Shown here: positions 47,173-56,401 of the stretch, in pieces
How positions within the stretch are numbered: position 1 is the stretch's first letter
Layout: the number at the start of each line of letters is the position of its first letter
Origin: Shewanella sp. MR-4
Lineage (GTDB): Bacteria; Pseudomonadota; Gammaproteobacteria; Enterobacterales; Shewanellaceae
NCBI RefSeq assembly: GCF_000014685.1
Contig: NC_008321.1
Coordinates: forward strand, 1,795,001-1,859,000
Reading direction: 5' to 3'
Length of the DNA: 64,000 nucleotides
Program-made: the position numbers and the translations under genes
Notes under the pieces: model-generated
What the model saw: the letters and a program-made list of their open reading frames with translations, nothing else
Database searches by the model: none
What the model was told of the DNA's origin: nothing

Positions 47173-47748
47173 ATGAAAAAATGGATAGGAATCGCAGCAT
47201 TATCGACGCTGGTTAGTTTTAGTTGTGCAGCCCAGTGGCAAGTGATGGAGCAGGACTCTCGAGTCAGCTTCGTGTCGGTAAAAAAGGGTGATATCGCTGA
47301 AGTTCATCACTTTAAGCAACTCAATGGTGTCCTTAAGGATAATGGTCAATTTGAGCTAAGCATTCCACTGATGAGTGTGGCGACTGGTATCGATGTGCGC
47401 GATGAGCGTATGCAAAACCTGTTGTTTGAAGTGTCCTTATATCCTGAGCTGAAATTGAGCGCGCAGGTGGATACTAAGATGCTCAAAGAGTTTGCCGTGG
47501 GTGAGTCTAAGGTTGCTGACATCGATGGGAAAATTTCCCTGCATGGAAAACAGCAAACGAAAACTTTTTCGGTAATTTTAACCAAAGTATCTGATAATAA
47601 ACTGATGGTTAGCAGTTTTCAGCCGATAATTGTCAATGCCAATGAGTTTGACTTGGTCTCGGGTGTGGATAAATTGCGTGATATTGCAGGTTTATCTAGT
47701 ATTAGCCAAGCCGTTCCAGTGTCGTTTGTACTAACCTTAACAAAGTAA
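47173..47748 (+). CDS. YceI family periplasmic protein
   Basis: 191 aa from ATG 47173 (AGGATGGATACG upstream; a TTG 15 nt earlier is less likely). Signal peptide ending SCAA, then a lipocalin-like YceI beta barrel: WQVMEQDSRVSFVSVKKGDIAEVHHFKQLNG, MSVATGIDVRDERMQNLLFEV, and GKISLHGKQQTKTFSV. YceI proteins bind isoprenoid-like lipids in structures from other bacteria; ligand here unknown. Apparently monocistronic. Confidence 0.88.
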   Translation: MKKWIGIAALSTLVSFSCAAQWQVMEQDSRVSFVSVKKGDIAEVHHFKQLNGVLKDNGQFELSIPLMSVATGIDVRDERMQNLLFEVSLYPELKLSAQVDTKMLKEFAVGESKVADIDGKISLHGKQQTKTFSVILTKVSDNKLMVSSFQPIIVNANEFDLVSGVDKLRDIAGLSSISQAVPVSFVLTLTK

Positions 47749-47908
47749 CAGCGATAATTTTGGCTTAGATCAATACGTCAGCTCTCCTGTTCGAGATATG
47801 GTTAGCGAGTGGCTGGCGTGCAAATCTTTATATCGACCACTTTAGATGTGGGTTTTGTTTTTTCAGTGTCGTCTCTGACGATAGATTTTGGTGTGTTAAG
47901 GGTAAAAA

Positions 47909-48265
47909 ATGGTCACAGATAAAGACGGTTACATGCATTTGATCCAGTATTTGACTGAGCATCTTGGCTTGTTCGAAACACCCGATACCCAAAATGTGTC
48001 CGACGATACCGTGATGGAGTTGTTCGAAGAACAATTATCCGCGCAGATTATTATGGTTTGTGGGCAAAATCCTTCCCTCTCTTTCGCCGAACGTAATACC
48101 ATTATCCGTGAGGTCGATGCGATTGTGTACGATCTCGAAGAGATCTTAGCCTCAGTCGCGAATCATAAGGCTACGCCAGAGCAGACCCTGTTCATCACTG
48201 AGTTTTCAGGCCTAATCAAGAATTTATTCGATCAAGAAATCGCGAAAATCCAAGTGCATGCTTAA
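47909..48265 (+). CDS. DUF3802 family protein
   Basis: 118 aa, soluble, acidic, mostly helical, ATG 47909. VTDKDGYMHLIQYLTEHLGLFE, then IIREVDAIVYDLEEILASVANHKATPEQ and FSGLIKNLFDQEIAKIQ resemble the DUF3802 family found in Shewanella and Vibrio (recalled, moderate certainty). No known function. Monocistronic with about 450 nt of non-coding DNA after it. Confidence 0.78.
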   Translation: MVTDKDGYMHLIQYLTEHLGLFETPDTQNVSDDTVMELFEEQLSAQIIMVCGQNPSLSFAERNTIIREVDAIVYDLEEILASVANHKATPEQTLFITEFSGLIKNLFDQEIAKIQVHA

Positions 48266-48721
48266 TACTTTGCTGCACCATAGGATTCGCCTCTATTCTT
48301 GGGTGAGTCCTATCGCTATTGCGTAACGCCTCGACTTTACTCTTAGATTTAGTGACCATATTTAGTTATTTAACTTCAGCCTCTCTTGTTGGTTTTCAAT
48401 GATGGCCTTGCCGTTTGAGCCGCTCTGATCCTGTCCATGTTTATGGCAAACGTTTAACGACGCAGTTGTTATCCCTAGTTTGTACTTCAATGCTACACAA
48501 TCCGTTGGTTCACTTAGGGTTAACGTGTTGGCTGTTGGGCGCAGGCCTTTTGGCGTCTATCGAGCAAGCTTACACGTTGTGAGGTAATAGCCTGTTTGCA
48601 TTTTTGCGCCACTTTAAACGCTTAGATTGAGTAAAATAATCCTCGTTTTTTAAGCATCTTCATTTACAGGGTATATCTTTACTCTATAGCCGCTTTTTTG
48701 CTGCGGTGTAAAGGGAGAAGC
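48266..48721. other. intergenic, no gene seen
   Basis: About 455 nt. No open frame of note on either strand, no clear terminator after the DUF3802 gene, and no tRNA or hairpin with a T run. The promoter of the SpoIIAA-like gene must lie at its end (TTTACAGGGTATATC region, near 48660), not resolvable further. Confidence 0.4.
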
Positions 48722-49105
48722 ATGATGTTAACCATACGTCCAAGCTATGCCGAAGATATGCTGACCATAGTGGTGTCGGGTCAAGTTACCCATGGGGATA
48801 TCGAAGCCTTACTGCTCCCTGCGATTGAGGCCAAGTTGCAGGATCATGCGAGTCTTCGTTTATGGTACGAGTTCAGCCCCGACTTTATTGGCATTACCGT
48901 GGGCGCACTCTGGGATGATGCTTTACTCAGTGTGTTTCATTTTAGTGATTTCTCGCGGGTGGTGATGATTGCGGACATGCAAAGCCTAGGGGCTATGGTC
49001 AATACACTGGCTTTTATGTTGCCCTGTCCGGTAAAGGTTTTTAGTGAACATGAGCGCGCGCGGGCGAAAGCTTGGTTGGACGAAGCGAAAGTGGCAGAGG
49101 TGTAA
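48722..49105 (+). CDS. SpoIIAA-like (STAS superfamily) protein
   Basis: 127 aa, ATG 48722 with GGGAG upstream (the following ATG is also possible). Pattern of PF11964: LTIVVSGQVTHGDIEALLLPAIEAKLQDHASLRLWYEF, DALLSVFHFSDFSRVVMIADMQSLGAM and PVKVFSEHERARAKAWLDEA. Small cytoplasmic alpha/beta fold related to STAS proteins; roles suggested for relatives include lipid binding. Monocistronic. No kinase or phosphatase partner nearby. Confidence 0.85.
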   Translation: MMLTIRPSYAEDMLTIVVSGQVTHGDIEALLLPAIEAKLQDHASLRLWYEFSPDFIGITVGALWDDALLSVFHFSDFSRVVMIADMQSLGAMVNTLAFMLPCPVKVFSEHERARAKAWLDEAKVAEV

Positions 49106-49294
49106 CGGCTGTAACCATTGTGTGTTAACTTGTGACTATTCCTTATTTTTTCATTGGCTTAAATGCTGTATTTGCCCTCAGCTTAGTGTTTTTTGGCTCT
49201 TTTCCTTCGCTTTTGTGCTATCACTAGCCCCTACATCGACCTAGGTGATGGGCTCAAAGTGGCTTTTCCGTCATCGTTCAGATAAGGAGTGAGG

Positions 49295-50260
49295 ATGTTA
49301 CAACATCAAAGTGTCGGTCGCTGCACCACATTATTGCTAGGCGCCATTATCGCCAGTTTGAGCCTTGCTGGTTGCGGTAAAGTCAGCGAAGAGGTGCAAA
49401 CGCCTGCGCAGAGCGCTGTATCTACTGACACTAAGGCGATTATTGGTCAATCAGAGAAGATGCGCTTATTGGCTGCACAACTGGATTTTCAGGCAAGAAT
49501 TGATACGGGCGCGGCGAACACCTCATTACATGCTATCGATCTGCAAGTTGAAGGCGGTGCGTCCGACAAGATGCAGGATAACATTGGTAAGACATTGCAT
49601 TTTACCACCGAAAACGAGGCGGGCGAGCAGCGGCGCTTAGCGGCGAAAATCCTAAAGACCACCACAGTGAATAACGCTCAAGGCAGTGAAGTCCGCTATT
49701 TGGTTGAGTTAGACATTGGTTTTGAGGGGCAACACCGTCTGGTTGCCGTTAACCTACGTGACCGAAGCCATATGGATTACAAGTTACTGATCGGCCGTAA
49801 TTGGTTAGCGGGCCGTTATGTTGTCGATGTGGCCGAGAAACGTCTGATTGGCCCGACAGCGTTTATCAAAGTGAAAGAAGCCGGGCTGACCTTTAAAACG
49901 CGCATCGATACGGGGGCGGTTGAAAATTCCCTGCATGCGATTGATCTCAAGATTGACGATGAAGATCCTACCAATATGGATAACAACATCGGCAAGTGGC
50001 TTAATTTCACTACCGAAAATGAGCGTGGTGAGGAAAAGCGGTTAAGGGCACGGATTGTCGATACTTCGCTTATCCGTAACGCGCAGGGGAGTGAAGTGCG
50101 TTATATGGTCGAATTGACCTTAGGTGAGCCTGGGCGGGAGTATCCCGTTAAAGTAAACCTTAAGGACCGTAGTCAAATGTCCAATAAACTCTTAATCGGC
50201 CGTAACTGGTTACAGGGTCATTATTTGGTGGATGTAACACTCGATAAGACGAGCGACTAA
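49295..50260 (+). CDS. duplicated retropepsin-like (RimB/ATP-dependent zinc protease family) lipoprotein
   Basis: 321 aa from ATG 49295 (AAGGAG upstream). Lipobox LSLAGC (Cys27), then two tandem copies of a PF05618-type domain, each about 130 residues: D-T-G-A in FQARIDTGAANTSLHAIDL and again in FKTRIDTGAVENSLHAIDL, each followed by N-I-G-K...FTTENE, AQGSEVRY and NLRDRSHM / NLKDRSQM with LLIGRNWL. Annotated elsewhere as 'ATP-dependent zinc protease', but DTG-A suggests an aspartic protease; two lobes in one chain resemble a pepsin-like arrangement. Envelope-anchored. Substrate unknown. Confidence 0.88.
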   Translation: MLQHQSVGRCTTLLLGAIIASLSLAGCGKVSEEVQTPAQSAVSTDTKAIIGQSEKMRLLAAQLDFQARIDTGAANTSLHAIDLQVEGGASDKMQDNIGKTLHFTTENEAGEQRRLAAKILKTTTVNNAQGSEVRYLVELDIGFEGQHRLVAVNLRDRSHMDYKLLIGRNWLAGRYVVDVAEKRLIGPTAFIKVKEAGLTFKTRIDTGAVENSLHAIDLKIDDEDPTNMDNNIGKWLNFTTENERGEEKRLRARIVDTSLIRNAQGSEVRYMVELTLGEPGREYPVKVNLKDRSQMSNKLLIGRNWLQGHYLVDVTLDKTSD

Positions 50261-50296
50261 TTTCACTCTATAGATCTGTTTTTAGCATGACCATTG

Positions 50297-52915
50297 CTAT
50301 ACCGAAGGTAATGGCCAGTGGCACTCGATTAGGGTGCCGCGATTGAGCTCACTCTCTACCTTCAACTCACCATTTAACTCTTCTTTTATCCAAAGATTAA
50401 TGCAAGTCAGTGTGCCAATACATTGGTTTTGCTGCATTTCTTGTTTGAGTTGCTCAAGGTGCGAAGCTGGGATCCCTACGCCATTGTCCTGAAGTCGCAT
50501 ATGCAACTGACCGCCATTTTTCTCGAGCGTTAGTTGTAACGCTCTGTTTTGATTATGCTCTTTAAAGGCATGGTGCAAAGTGTTGTTAATGAGTCGATAG
50601 AAAAATTGCAGATATTGCCAAGCATTGCCATCGACTACTAATTGCTCATCGCACTCTAGCTTGACCTTAACCTGAGTTTTTAGCAGTTGAGGCTGTAATA
50701 AACTTAGTAATTGATTGATAAACATGGCTAAATGCAGTGGGCGTATCTCACTTTGTTGATCGGTAAACAGCTGCGATATATGCCTGAGTCTGGCCGCTTG
50801 TTGGCTCATCAATTGCACGACTTGGACTTGGTGGCTGTCATCCTCCTTGGTGCGCACTTGGCAGATCTGTGCAAGGAGTTTGTCCTGCTCTTGCATCATT
50901 TGACTCATGACGTCGGCTAGGAAATTCTGCATCAGTTTCTGACTTTGTTGTTTGCTCAGGTTGAGTTGGATTTGCTGATTGATCTCAGCTTGAATCGCCG
51001 CGAGTTGTTCCCTGAGCTGGCTGTTTTCTTGCTGCGAGAGTAGGGTCTTGCGCTGCTCATCTTTTAGCTGGGCTAATTGCGATTGCAGCAGTTTTTCCTG
51101 TTCTTTTTCTTGGCGTTTTTTGAGATCCACATTAAACCCTATAGCGCCGACTCCGATGGAATTATCCTCATCGTCCCGAATGTCGAACTTACTCATTTGA
51201 TAAATAAGCTCTCCCCTAAGGGATGGAATGGGTTCTTCAAAATGAATCGCATCCTGGCTATGGGTGACCCGTTGATCGTTTTGCTGATACAGCTGGGCGA
51301 ATGAGTTTTGGAACAGATCAAAATCCGTAGCGCCGATGATTTTGCGCCGCTCAATCCCTAAAACTTCACAATACTTGTTGTTGACTAAGGTATATCTGCC
51401 ATTTAAGTCTTTGATGTAAATGATGGTGGATGAAAAGTCGAGCAGTGATCTTAATTGCTCCTTGCGCTGATTCAGCTCCTGCTGAAAATGCTGTTGGGTC
51501 AGTAATTGCTGCTCGAGTGCGAGATTACTGGCATCTAGACTGGCCATGGCGACTTCAAGTTGCTGGGTGCGGGATAAAAAGCTTTTCGCCAGCAGGCCAA
51601 CCTCATCGTGCCGCTCTTTGGCTTTTAATTCGATTGAGGCCGAATCATTGCGTTTGAGTGCCTGTACCATTTCCATAATGGGGGCGATGAGCAGTCTGTG
51701 TTGCAACAAAAAGAGCAGGATCAGGCCGAGCATCTGAATTAACACGAGGGAGAGACCGACTTTTTCGATAAGCTGCTTTGCCGTGTCCTGTAACGGTGCA
51801 ATGGGTGTGACGACGAGAATTTTCCAGTAGGTGTGGGGCATTAAAAATACCGACACCAGCGAAGGGCCTTTGAGTATAGGGTCCACAGTTAATGACACCG
51901 AAGCTATCCGCCTTGGGGTTAGAAAATGGTTTTTAGCATTGTCATTGACTATGGCTGAGAGCATCTCCCGCTCACTGTTGTTGCTTAGGCGGGTGAGGTT
52001 ATCCATTTGCTCTTGGGTAAACACACGCTCCGCCACGGCTTGTTCGATAAAACTGCGGTCGGCTAAGTGCAGTGCCGAGGCTATCGGGCTAAAGGCCGTC
52101 TCAGTTTTTGCCAGTTCGTCGAAGGTCTGTAGGGCATGGTTAGGATTTTGGGCCGATTGCGGCAGATTATCGCTATTCGGCGAGGCTAAAATTTGGTTTT
52201 GATGGTCTAGGGCTATCACGTAGCCACTGACATCTAACATGGTATTGCGTAAGAGCTGATTGAGTTTTTCTAGGCTGATATCTGTAGTAGCAGCTCCAAT
52301 AAATTGATGTTCCATCCACATGGCACCCGATGCGGTCACCATAGGTTCGTGGGTGGTGGGATCGACATAGGATTTAGACCAAAATATTTTCCCGACGGGA
52401 AAATAGCGGGTCGGTCGATACCATTCTTCGGTGTGATAGCTTGGAAAACTGTCATCGTTGTAACTGTTTATGGCGACGAGTTCGCCGTGAATATTGTGTG
52501 ACCAGAACAAGCTATCGCGAAATTTTTGCCGATCAAATGCCCCTGGCTCGGGCCAAATCCCGCCGCCAGAGATGATCGCTTTTTGATTTTCAATCGAAAG
52601 TAATACCGGAATGCTTTTACTGAGCTGCTCAGGTTCGTAACGGTACAGCATGGCGATTTGACTGATGGCATTGACCTGATTCTCCACTTGGGAGGTCATT
52701 TCCTGCAACTTGGCAATGATAATCTGGCCATGGTTTTGATTGAGTAGGGTTTGTTGCTCGCTGATTTGCTGGGTCTGTATGTTGAGAATGACCCAAGCCG
52801 TGCTAAAGATCAGTATGCTGGCGATCAGCAGTTGGATCAGACTGAGTTTAAACGGCAGGCTCTTTTGCCATTGGGTTAACGGTGCTTGAGGCTCAATGAG
52901 AGGCCGCTTATCCAT
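50297..52915 (-). CDS. Cache/HAMP/PAS sensor histidine kinase-like protein
   Basis: 872 aa. Membrane helix at about 22-47, large periplasmic dCache-like sensor (about 55-370, including WYRPTRYFPVGKIFWSKSYVDP), second membrane helix (about 384-408), HAMP-like linker (about 410-455), PAS domain (about 480-600: IYIKDLNGRYTLVNNKYCEVLGI), Gln-rich coiled coil, and a C-terminal HATPase (INNTLHHAF N box, DNGVGIP G1 box, GTLTCINLW). No canonical H-box (H-E/D-x-R-x-P) is seen where the phosphoacceptor should be. No response regulator adjoins. Signals unknown. Confidence 0.85.
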   Translation of the reverse strand: MDKRPLIEPQAPLTQWQKSLPFKLSLIQLLIASILIFSTAWVILNIQTQQISEQQTLLNQNHGQIIIAKLQEMTSQVENQVNAISQIAMLYRYEPEQLSKSIPVLLSIENQKAIISGGGIWPEPGAFDRQKFRDSLFWSHNIHGELVAINSYNDDSFPSYHTEEWYRPTRYFPVGKIFWSKSYVDPTTHEPMVTASGAMWMEHQFIGAATTDISLEKLNQLLRNTMLDVSGYVIALDHQNQILASPNSDNLPQSAQNPNHALQTFDELAKTETAFSPIASALHLADRSFIEQAVAERVFTQEQMDNLTRLSNNSEREMLSAIVNDNAKNHFLTPRRIASVSLTVDPILKGPSLVSVFLMPHTYWKILVVTPIAPLQDTAKQLIEKVGLSLVLIQMLGLILLFLLQHRLLIAPIMEMVQALKRNDSASIELKAKERHDEVGLLAKSFLSRTQQLEVAMASLDASNLALEQQLLTQQHFQQELNQRKEQLRSLLDFSSTIIYIKDLNGRYTLVNNKYCEVLGIERRKIIGATDFDLFQNSFAQLYQQNDQRVTHSQDAIHFEEPIPSLRGELIYQMSKFDIRDDEDNSIGVGAIGFNVDLKKRQEKEQEKLLQSQLAQLKDEQRKTLLSQQENSQLREQLAAIQAEINQQIQLNLSKQQSQKLMQNFLADVMSQMMQEQDKLLAQICQVRTKEDDSHQVQVVQLMSQQAARLRHISQLFTDQQSEIRPLHLAMFINQLLSLLQPQLLKTQVKVKLECDEQLVVDGNAWQYLQFFYRLINNTLHHAFKEHNQNRALQLTLEKNGGQLHMRLQDNGVGIPASHLEQLKQEMQQNQCIGTLTCINLWIKEELNGELKVESELNRGTLIECHWPLPSV

Positions 52916-53072
52916 GTTCGTCGCATTCCGAATGCCGTTATCATTGAGCCAGTTTAGCGTTTTTTCGCCTATTTGCCATTGGCTTAAATCAAAGTTCGCG
53001 TAGAGCTTTCGGTGAGAAATATTGACAGCGACAGCTAAAAATGAGGCAGACCTTACGTCTGCCTCATAAAGA

Positions 53073-53600
53073 TTACTTATACAGTGATGGTTTATTCGAA
53101 CCGCTCAGGATGGGCACAATAAACAGTAACAGTGCGACCAGATAACCACTAAAGGCTACCACCATCCACTCAGCCATAGTGACGCCCATAAACTGCCATG
53201 GTACATCGGTACACATTCCCGTTGGCAACATCACGGATGGGAACCATTCATGGAGTGGCATCCAAGCTGGAAATTCGGGTAAAAATGAGCAAGTCGAGAA
53301 GGGCGAAGGATTATTCTGCATATCCACTAGGGCTAATGCTAGTTTCAGTCCCCAAGTTGCACTGACGGCCCAGCCAAGAGCTCCCAAAATGCGAACAATG
53401 CGGTACTTGGGCGCGGTCATACCAATCAGTCCTGCTGCCAAAATACCGAATACGGCGAGGCGCTGGTAAATACACATCACACAGGGATCTAACTTCATCA
53501 CGTATTGGAAATACAGTGCGGCCGCTTCGAGGGCAATCGCAGAGCCAGTAAGAATTAACCAAGATGCGCGGGAATGGGCAAAGCGAGTGAATGCTGTCAA
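53073..53600 (-). CDS. dsbB: disulfide bond formation protein B
   Basis: 175 aa from TTG 53600, with GGAG 7 nt upstream; a longer frame to 53681 would cross the terminator hairpin. Four membrane helices; quinone-linked Cys pair C40-V-M-C43 and the DsbA-facing pair in FSTCSF and TGMCTD. Re-oxidises DsbA with ubiquinone. Follows nhaB as in E. coli, but with a terminator between. Confidence 0.95.
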   Translation of the reverse strand: MTAFTRFAHSRASWLILTGSAIALEAAALYFQYVMKLDPCVMCIYQRLAVFGILAAGLIGMTAPKYRIVRILGALGWAVSATWGLKLALALVDMQNNPSPFSTCSFLPEFPAWMPLHEWFPSVMLPTGMCTDVPWQFMGVTMAEWMVVAFSGYLVALLLFIVPILSGSNKPSLYK

Positions 53601-53618
53601 AAGTGAACTCCGTATCAA

Positions 53619-53651
53619 CAAAAAACGCCCTCGAAGGTAGGGCGTTTTTTT
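53619..53651 (-). terminator. terminator between nhaB and dsbB
   Basis: AAAACGCCCT-CGAAGGT-AGGGCGTTTT with T runs in both directions; located 45 nt after the nhaB stop and 19 nt before the dsbB TTG. dsbB may need read-through or has a promoter overlapping it. Confidence 0.85.
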
Positions 53652-53695
53652 GACTTTACTGAACTCATAAAGTTCAGTCAACTCTGATATTTATG

Positions 53696-55297
53696 TTAGT
53701 GAGCTGCCGCAGGTGCTAACGCTTCTTTAACACTGTGGTGAATGATTGCATGGGAATCATAGAAGTATTGCGTCATCTGCTCTAAGAAGCCTGATTCGAT
53801 AGCCATTACACCGACAATCGATAACACGATAGTGTAGGGTAGTGCCATCCACACCATTCTGCCGTAGGATAAACGGATAAGCGGTGCAAGGGCGGAGGTC
53901 AGTAAGAACAGGAATGCTGCTTGACCGTTTGGTGTCGCCACCGAAGGCAAGTTAGTACCAGTGTTAATCGCAACCGCTAAAAGGTCGAATTGATCGCGGG
54001 TAATTTGACCGTTAATCAGGGCGGCTTTGACTTCGTTAATATAGACAGTGCCGACAAACACGTTATCACTGACCATAGAGAGTAACCCGTTAGCGATATA
54101 GAAGATCACTAATTGGGTATTACCTTCATGGTTTAGTGCCCATTGGATCACTGGGCCAAACAGTTGTTGGTCGATAATCACGGCCACAACCGCAAAGAAC
54201 ACCGCTAACAACGCCGTAAAGGGCAGGGCTTCTTCAAACGCTTTACCCAGTGCATGCTCATCGGTAATACCGTTAAAGGCTGTGGTTAAAATGATCACAG
54301 ACAGACCAATCAAGCCCACTGACGCTAAGTGCAGCGCAAGACCTGCAATTAACCAAACGCCAACAAAGGCTTGGATAACCAGCTTCATCTTATCTTTATT
54401 GGTACGACGCGCGTCTTCATAGGCGGCGTAATCACAAAGGATTTTATGCACGGCTTCCGGTAGCTGGGCACCATAACCGAACCAACGTAATTTTTCGACT
54501 AAAAAGCAAGTTAGGATACCAGCAAACAACACTGGCACGGTTACGGGAGACATACGGATCGCGAACTCACCAAATTGCCAATTAGCCTGCGCAGCGATAA
54601 TTAAGTTTTGTGGTTCTCCCACCATAGTACATACACCACCTAATGCGGTACCGACACCGGCGTGCATCAATAGGTTACGTAGGAAACCACGGAAGGACTC
54701 TAATTCTTCTTCGTTGAGCTGGTTTTCACCATCTTCATTTTTGCCTTCAGAGGTATGGTCATGATCTGCAGAGAAATCTTTACCCGAAGCCACTTTGTGA
54801 TAAATAGAGTAAAATCCGACCGCCACAGTAATAATCACGGCGATAACGGTTAATGCATCTAGGAAGGCGGATAAGAAGGCTGAAGCCAGACAGAACATCA
54901 AAGACACTAAGATTTTCGAGCGTACTTTAGTGATCATCTTAGTAAACGCGAATAGCAGTAGCTGCTTCATGAAGTAAATGCCAGCCACCATAAACACCAG
55001 CAGTAATAATACTTCAAGGTTGGCTTCAATTTCGTGCAGCACTTGGCTCGCAGAGGTCATACCGATGGCGACCGCTTGAATCGCTAATAAACCACCGGGT
55101 TGTAATGGATAGCATTTAAGTGCCATTGCCAAGGTAAAAATAAATTCAAGCACTAATACCCAACCAGCCACAAAGGGGCTGACATAGAAAAAGAGTATTG
55201 GATTGATTATTAAAAACGACAGTATTGCGATCTTGTACCACTTAGGAGAATTCCCTAAGAAGTTCCCAATAAACGCCTGACTCATTGTCATCGGCAT
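53696..55297 (-). CDS. nhaB: Na+/H+ antiporter NhaB
   Basis: 533 aa, about a dozen membrane helices, ATG 55297 with GAGAGG upstream. FIGNFLGNSPKWYK start, VGTALGGVCTMVGEPQNLIIA, GITDEHALGKAFEEALPFTALLAVFFAVVAVIIDQQLF and NTGTNLPSVATPNGQAAFLFLLTSALAPLIRLSYGRMVWMALPYT match E. coli NhaB closely. Electrogenic Na+ extrusion. Divergent from fadR, an arrangement shared with E. coli. Confidence 0.96.
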   Translation of the reverse strand: MPMTMSQAFIGNFLGNSPKWYKIAILSFLIINPILFFYVSPFVAGWVLVLEFIFTLAMALKCYPLQPGGLLAIQAVAIGMTSASQVLHEIEANLEVLLLLVFMVAGIYFMKQLLLFAFTKMITKVRSKILVSLMFCLASAFLSAFLDALTVIAVIITVAVGFYSIYHKVASGKDFSADHDHTSEGKNEDGENQLNEEELESFRGFLRNLLMHAGVGTALGGVCTMVGEPQNLIIAAQANWQFGEFAIRMSPVTVPVLFAGILTCFLVEKLRWFGYGAQLPEAVHKILCDYAAYEDARRTNKDKMKLVIQAFVGVWLIAGLALHLASVGLIGLSVIILTTAFNGITDEHALGKAFEEALPFTALLAVFFAVVAVIIDQQLFGPVIQWALNHEGNTQLVIFYIANGLLSMVSDNVFVGTVYINEVKAALINGQITRDQFDLLAVAINTGTNLPSVATPNGQAAFLFLLTSALAPLIRLSYGRMVWMALPYTIVLSIVGVMAIESGFLEQMTQYFYDSHAIIHHSVKEALAPAAAH

Positions 55298-55547
55298 GGC
55301 ATCCTCTCTTCTAATTATCTTTTAAATTGCACAGGTTATTGTGTTCTGGCATTTGTTTTAGAAATTCAGTCTAGCCTAAAGAGAATGCTAATGTAACGAG
55401 ATACTGAAACCCAGATTTCAAAAAGCGGAGCTAATCGGCAAAATTGACATAATTGCGGTTGATTCATGTCGTTTTTTTGAACACTTTTGTGACAATTGTA
55501 CGGTGATTTTAAGGTGAGCTGCAGTCAATGGTTTCCATTTTTTACCG

Positions 55548-55564
55548 CTCTGGTATGATCAGTG
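55548..55564 (+). promoter_or_regulatory. FadR-like operator in the fadR promoter region
   Basis: CTCTGGTATGATCAGTG agrees with about 12 of 16 defined positions of the recalled FadR consensus AACTGGTCNGACCAGTT. It lies 37 nt before the fadR start codon, so autoregulation is likely. The other neighbour, nhaB, starts 250 nt away. Confidence 0.7.
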
Positions 55565-55600
55565 ACCATTATAAAGCACAACAACTGGAAAAGTGGGCTG

Positions 55601-56326
55601 ATGATTATCAATGCCAAAGGACCTGCAAGTTTTGCAGAGAAGTATATTGTAAGATCGATTTGGGAAAACAAGTTTCCCCCAGGGTCCATTTTACCGGCTG
55701 AACGTGAGCTTTCTGAATTGATTGGCGTAACACGCACGACACTGCGTGAAGTTTTGCAACGCTTAGCCCGTGATGGTTGGTTGAAAATCCAACATGGTAA
55801 ACCGACTCGGGTAAACAATTTTTGGGAAACCTCAGGCCTTAACATTCTCGAGACGATTGCAGATCTCAACCCTGAAGGCTTCCCTGTGCTGGTGGACCAA
55901 TTGCTGTCGGCTCGAACCAATGTGAGCGCGATTTATTTCCGTGGTGCACTGCGCAACAGCCCTGACACCGCCGTTGAAGTGTTAGCACAAATTCATCAAT
56001 TAGAAGATACGGCAGAATCCTTCGCCGAGTATGACTACTTATTGCATCATACTTTAGCTTTCTCTTCTGGCAATCCGCTGTATGTGTTGATCTTAAATGG
56101 CTTTAAAGGTCTGTATAGCCGAGTCGGTCGTTACTATTTCAGTAGCCCAGAGGCGCGCCAGTTAGCGCTGAACTTCTATAAAGAACTGGAAGTATTAGCC
56201 AAAGCTAAAAATTATGTTGATGTGCCTGCATTAATGCGCACTTACGGTATCAACAGTGGCAAAATGTGGTTGCAATTGCGTGACGATATGCCGACTTCAA
56301 TTGCCCTGCAAGAAGCCAACTCTTAA
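55601..56326 (+). CDS. fadR: fatty acid metabolism regulator FadR
   Basis: 241 aa. N-terminal GntR winged helix (ASFAEKYIVRSIWENKFPPGSILPAERELSELIGVTRTTLREVLQRLARDGWLKIQHGKPTRV), C-terminal acyl-CoA-binding FadR domain (about 80-230). Represses fad genes, activates fabA/fabB, released by long-chain acyl-CoA. ATG 55601 chosen by the family start MIINAKGPASFAEKYI. With its own operator upstream and a terminator shared with spoVR downstream. Confidence 0.97.
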   Translation: MIINAKGPASFAEKYIVRSIWENKFPPGSILPAERELSELIGVTRTTLREVLQRLARDGWLKIQHGKPTRVNNFWETSGLNILETIADLNPEGFPVLVDQLLSARTNVSAIYFRGALRNSPDTAVEVLAQIHQLEDTAESFAEYDYLLHHTLAFSSGNPLYVLILNGFKGLYSRVGRYYFSSPEARQLALNFYKELEVLAKAKNYVDVPALMRTYGINSGKMWLQLRDDMPTSIALQEANS

Positions 56327-56347
56327 GTAAAAATGCGCCTTGTTAAA

Positions 56348-56388
56348 CGAAAAAGCCGTTTCATTGAGAAACGGCTTTTTGCTTTTTA
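56348..56388 (+). terminator. bidirectional terminator between fadR and spoVR
   Basis: AAAAAGCCGTTTC-ATTGA-GAAACGGCTTTTT, then GCTTTTTAG. It suits fadR on the plus strand and spoVR on the minus strand. Confidence 0.88.
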
Positions 56389-56401
56389 GTCAGTGAGATG
56401 C

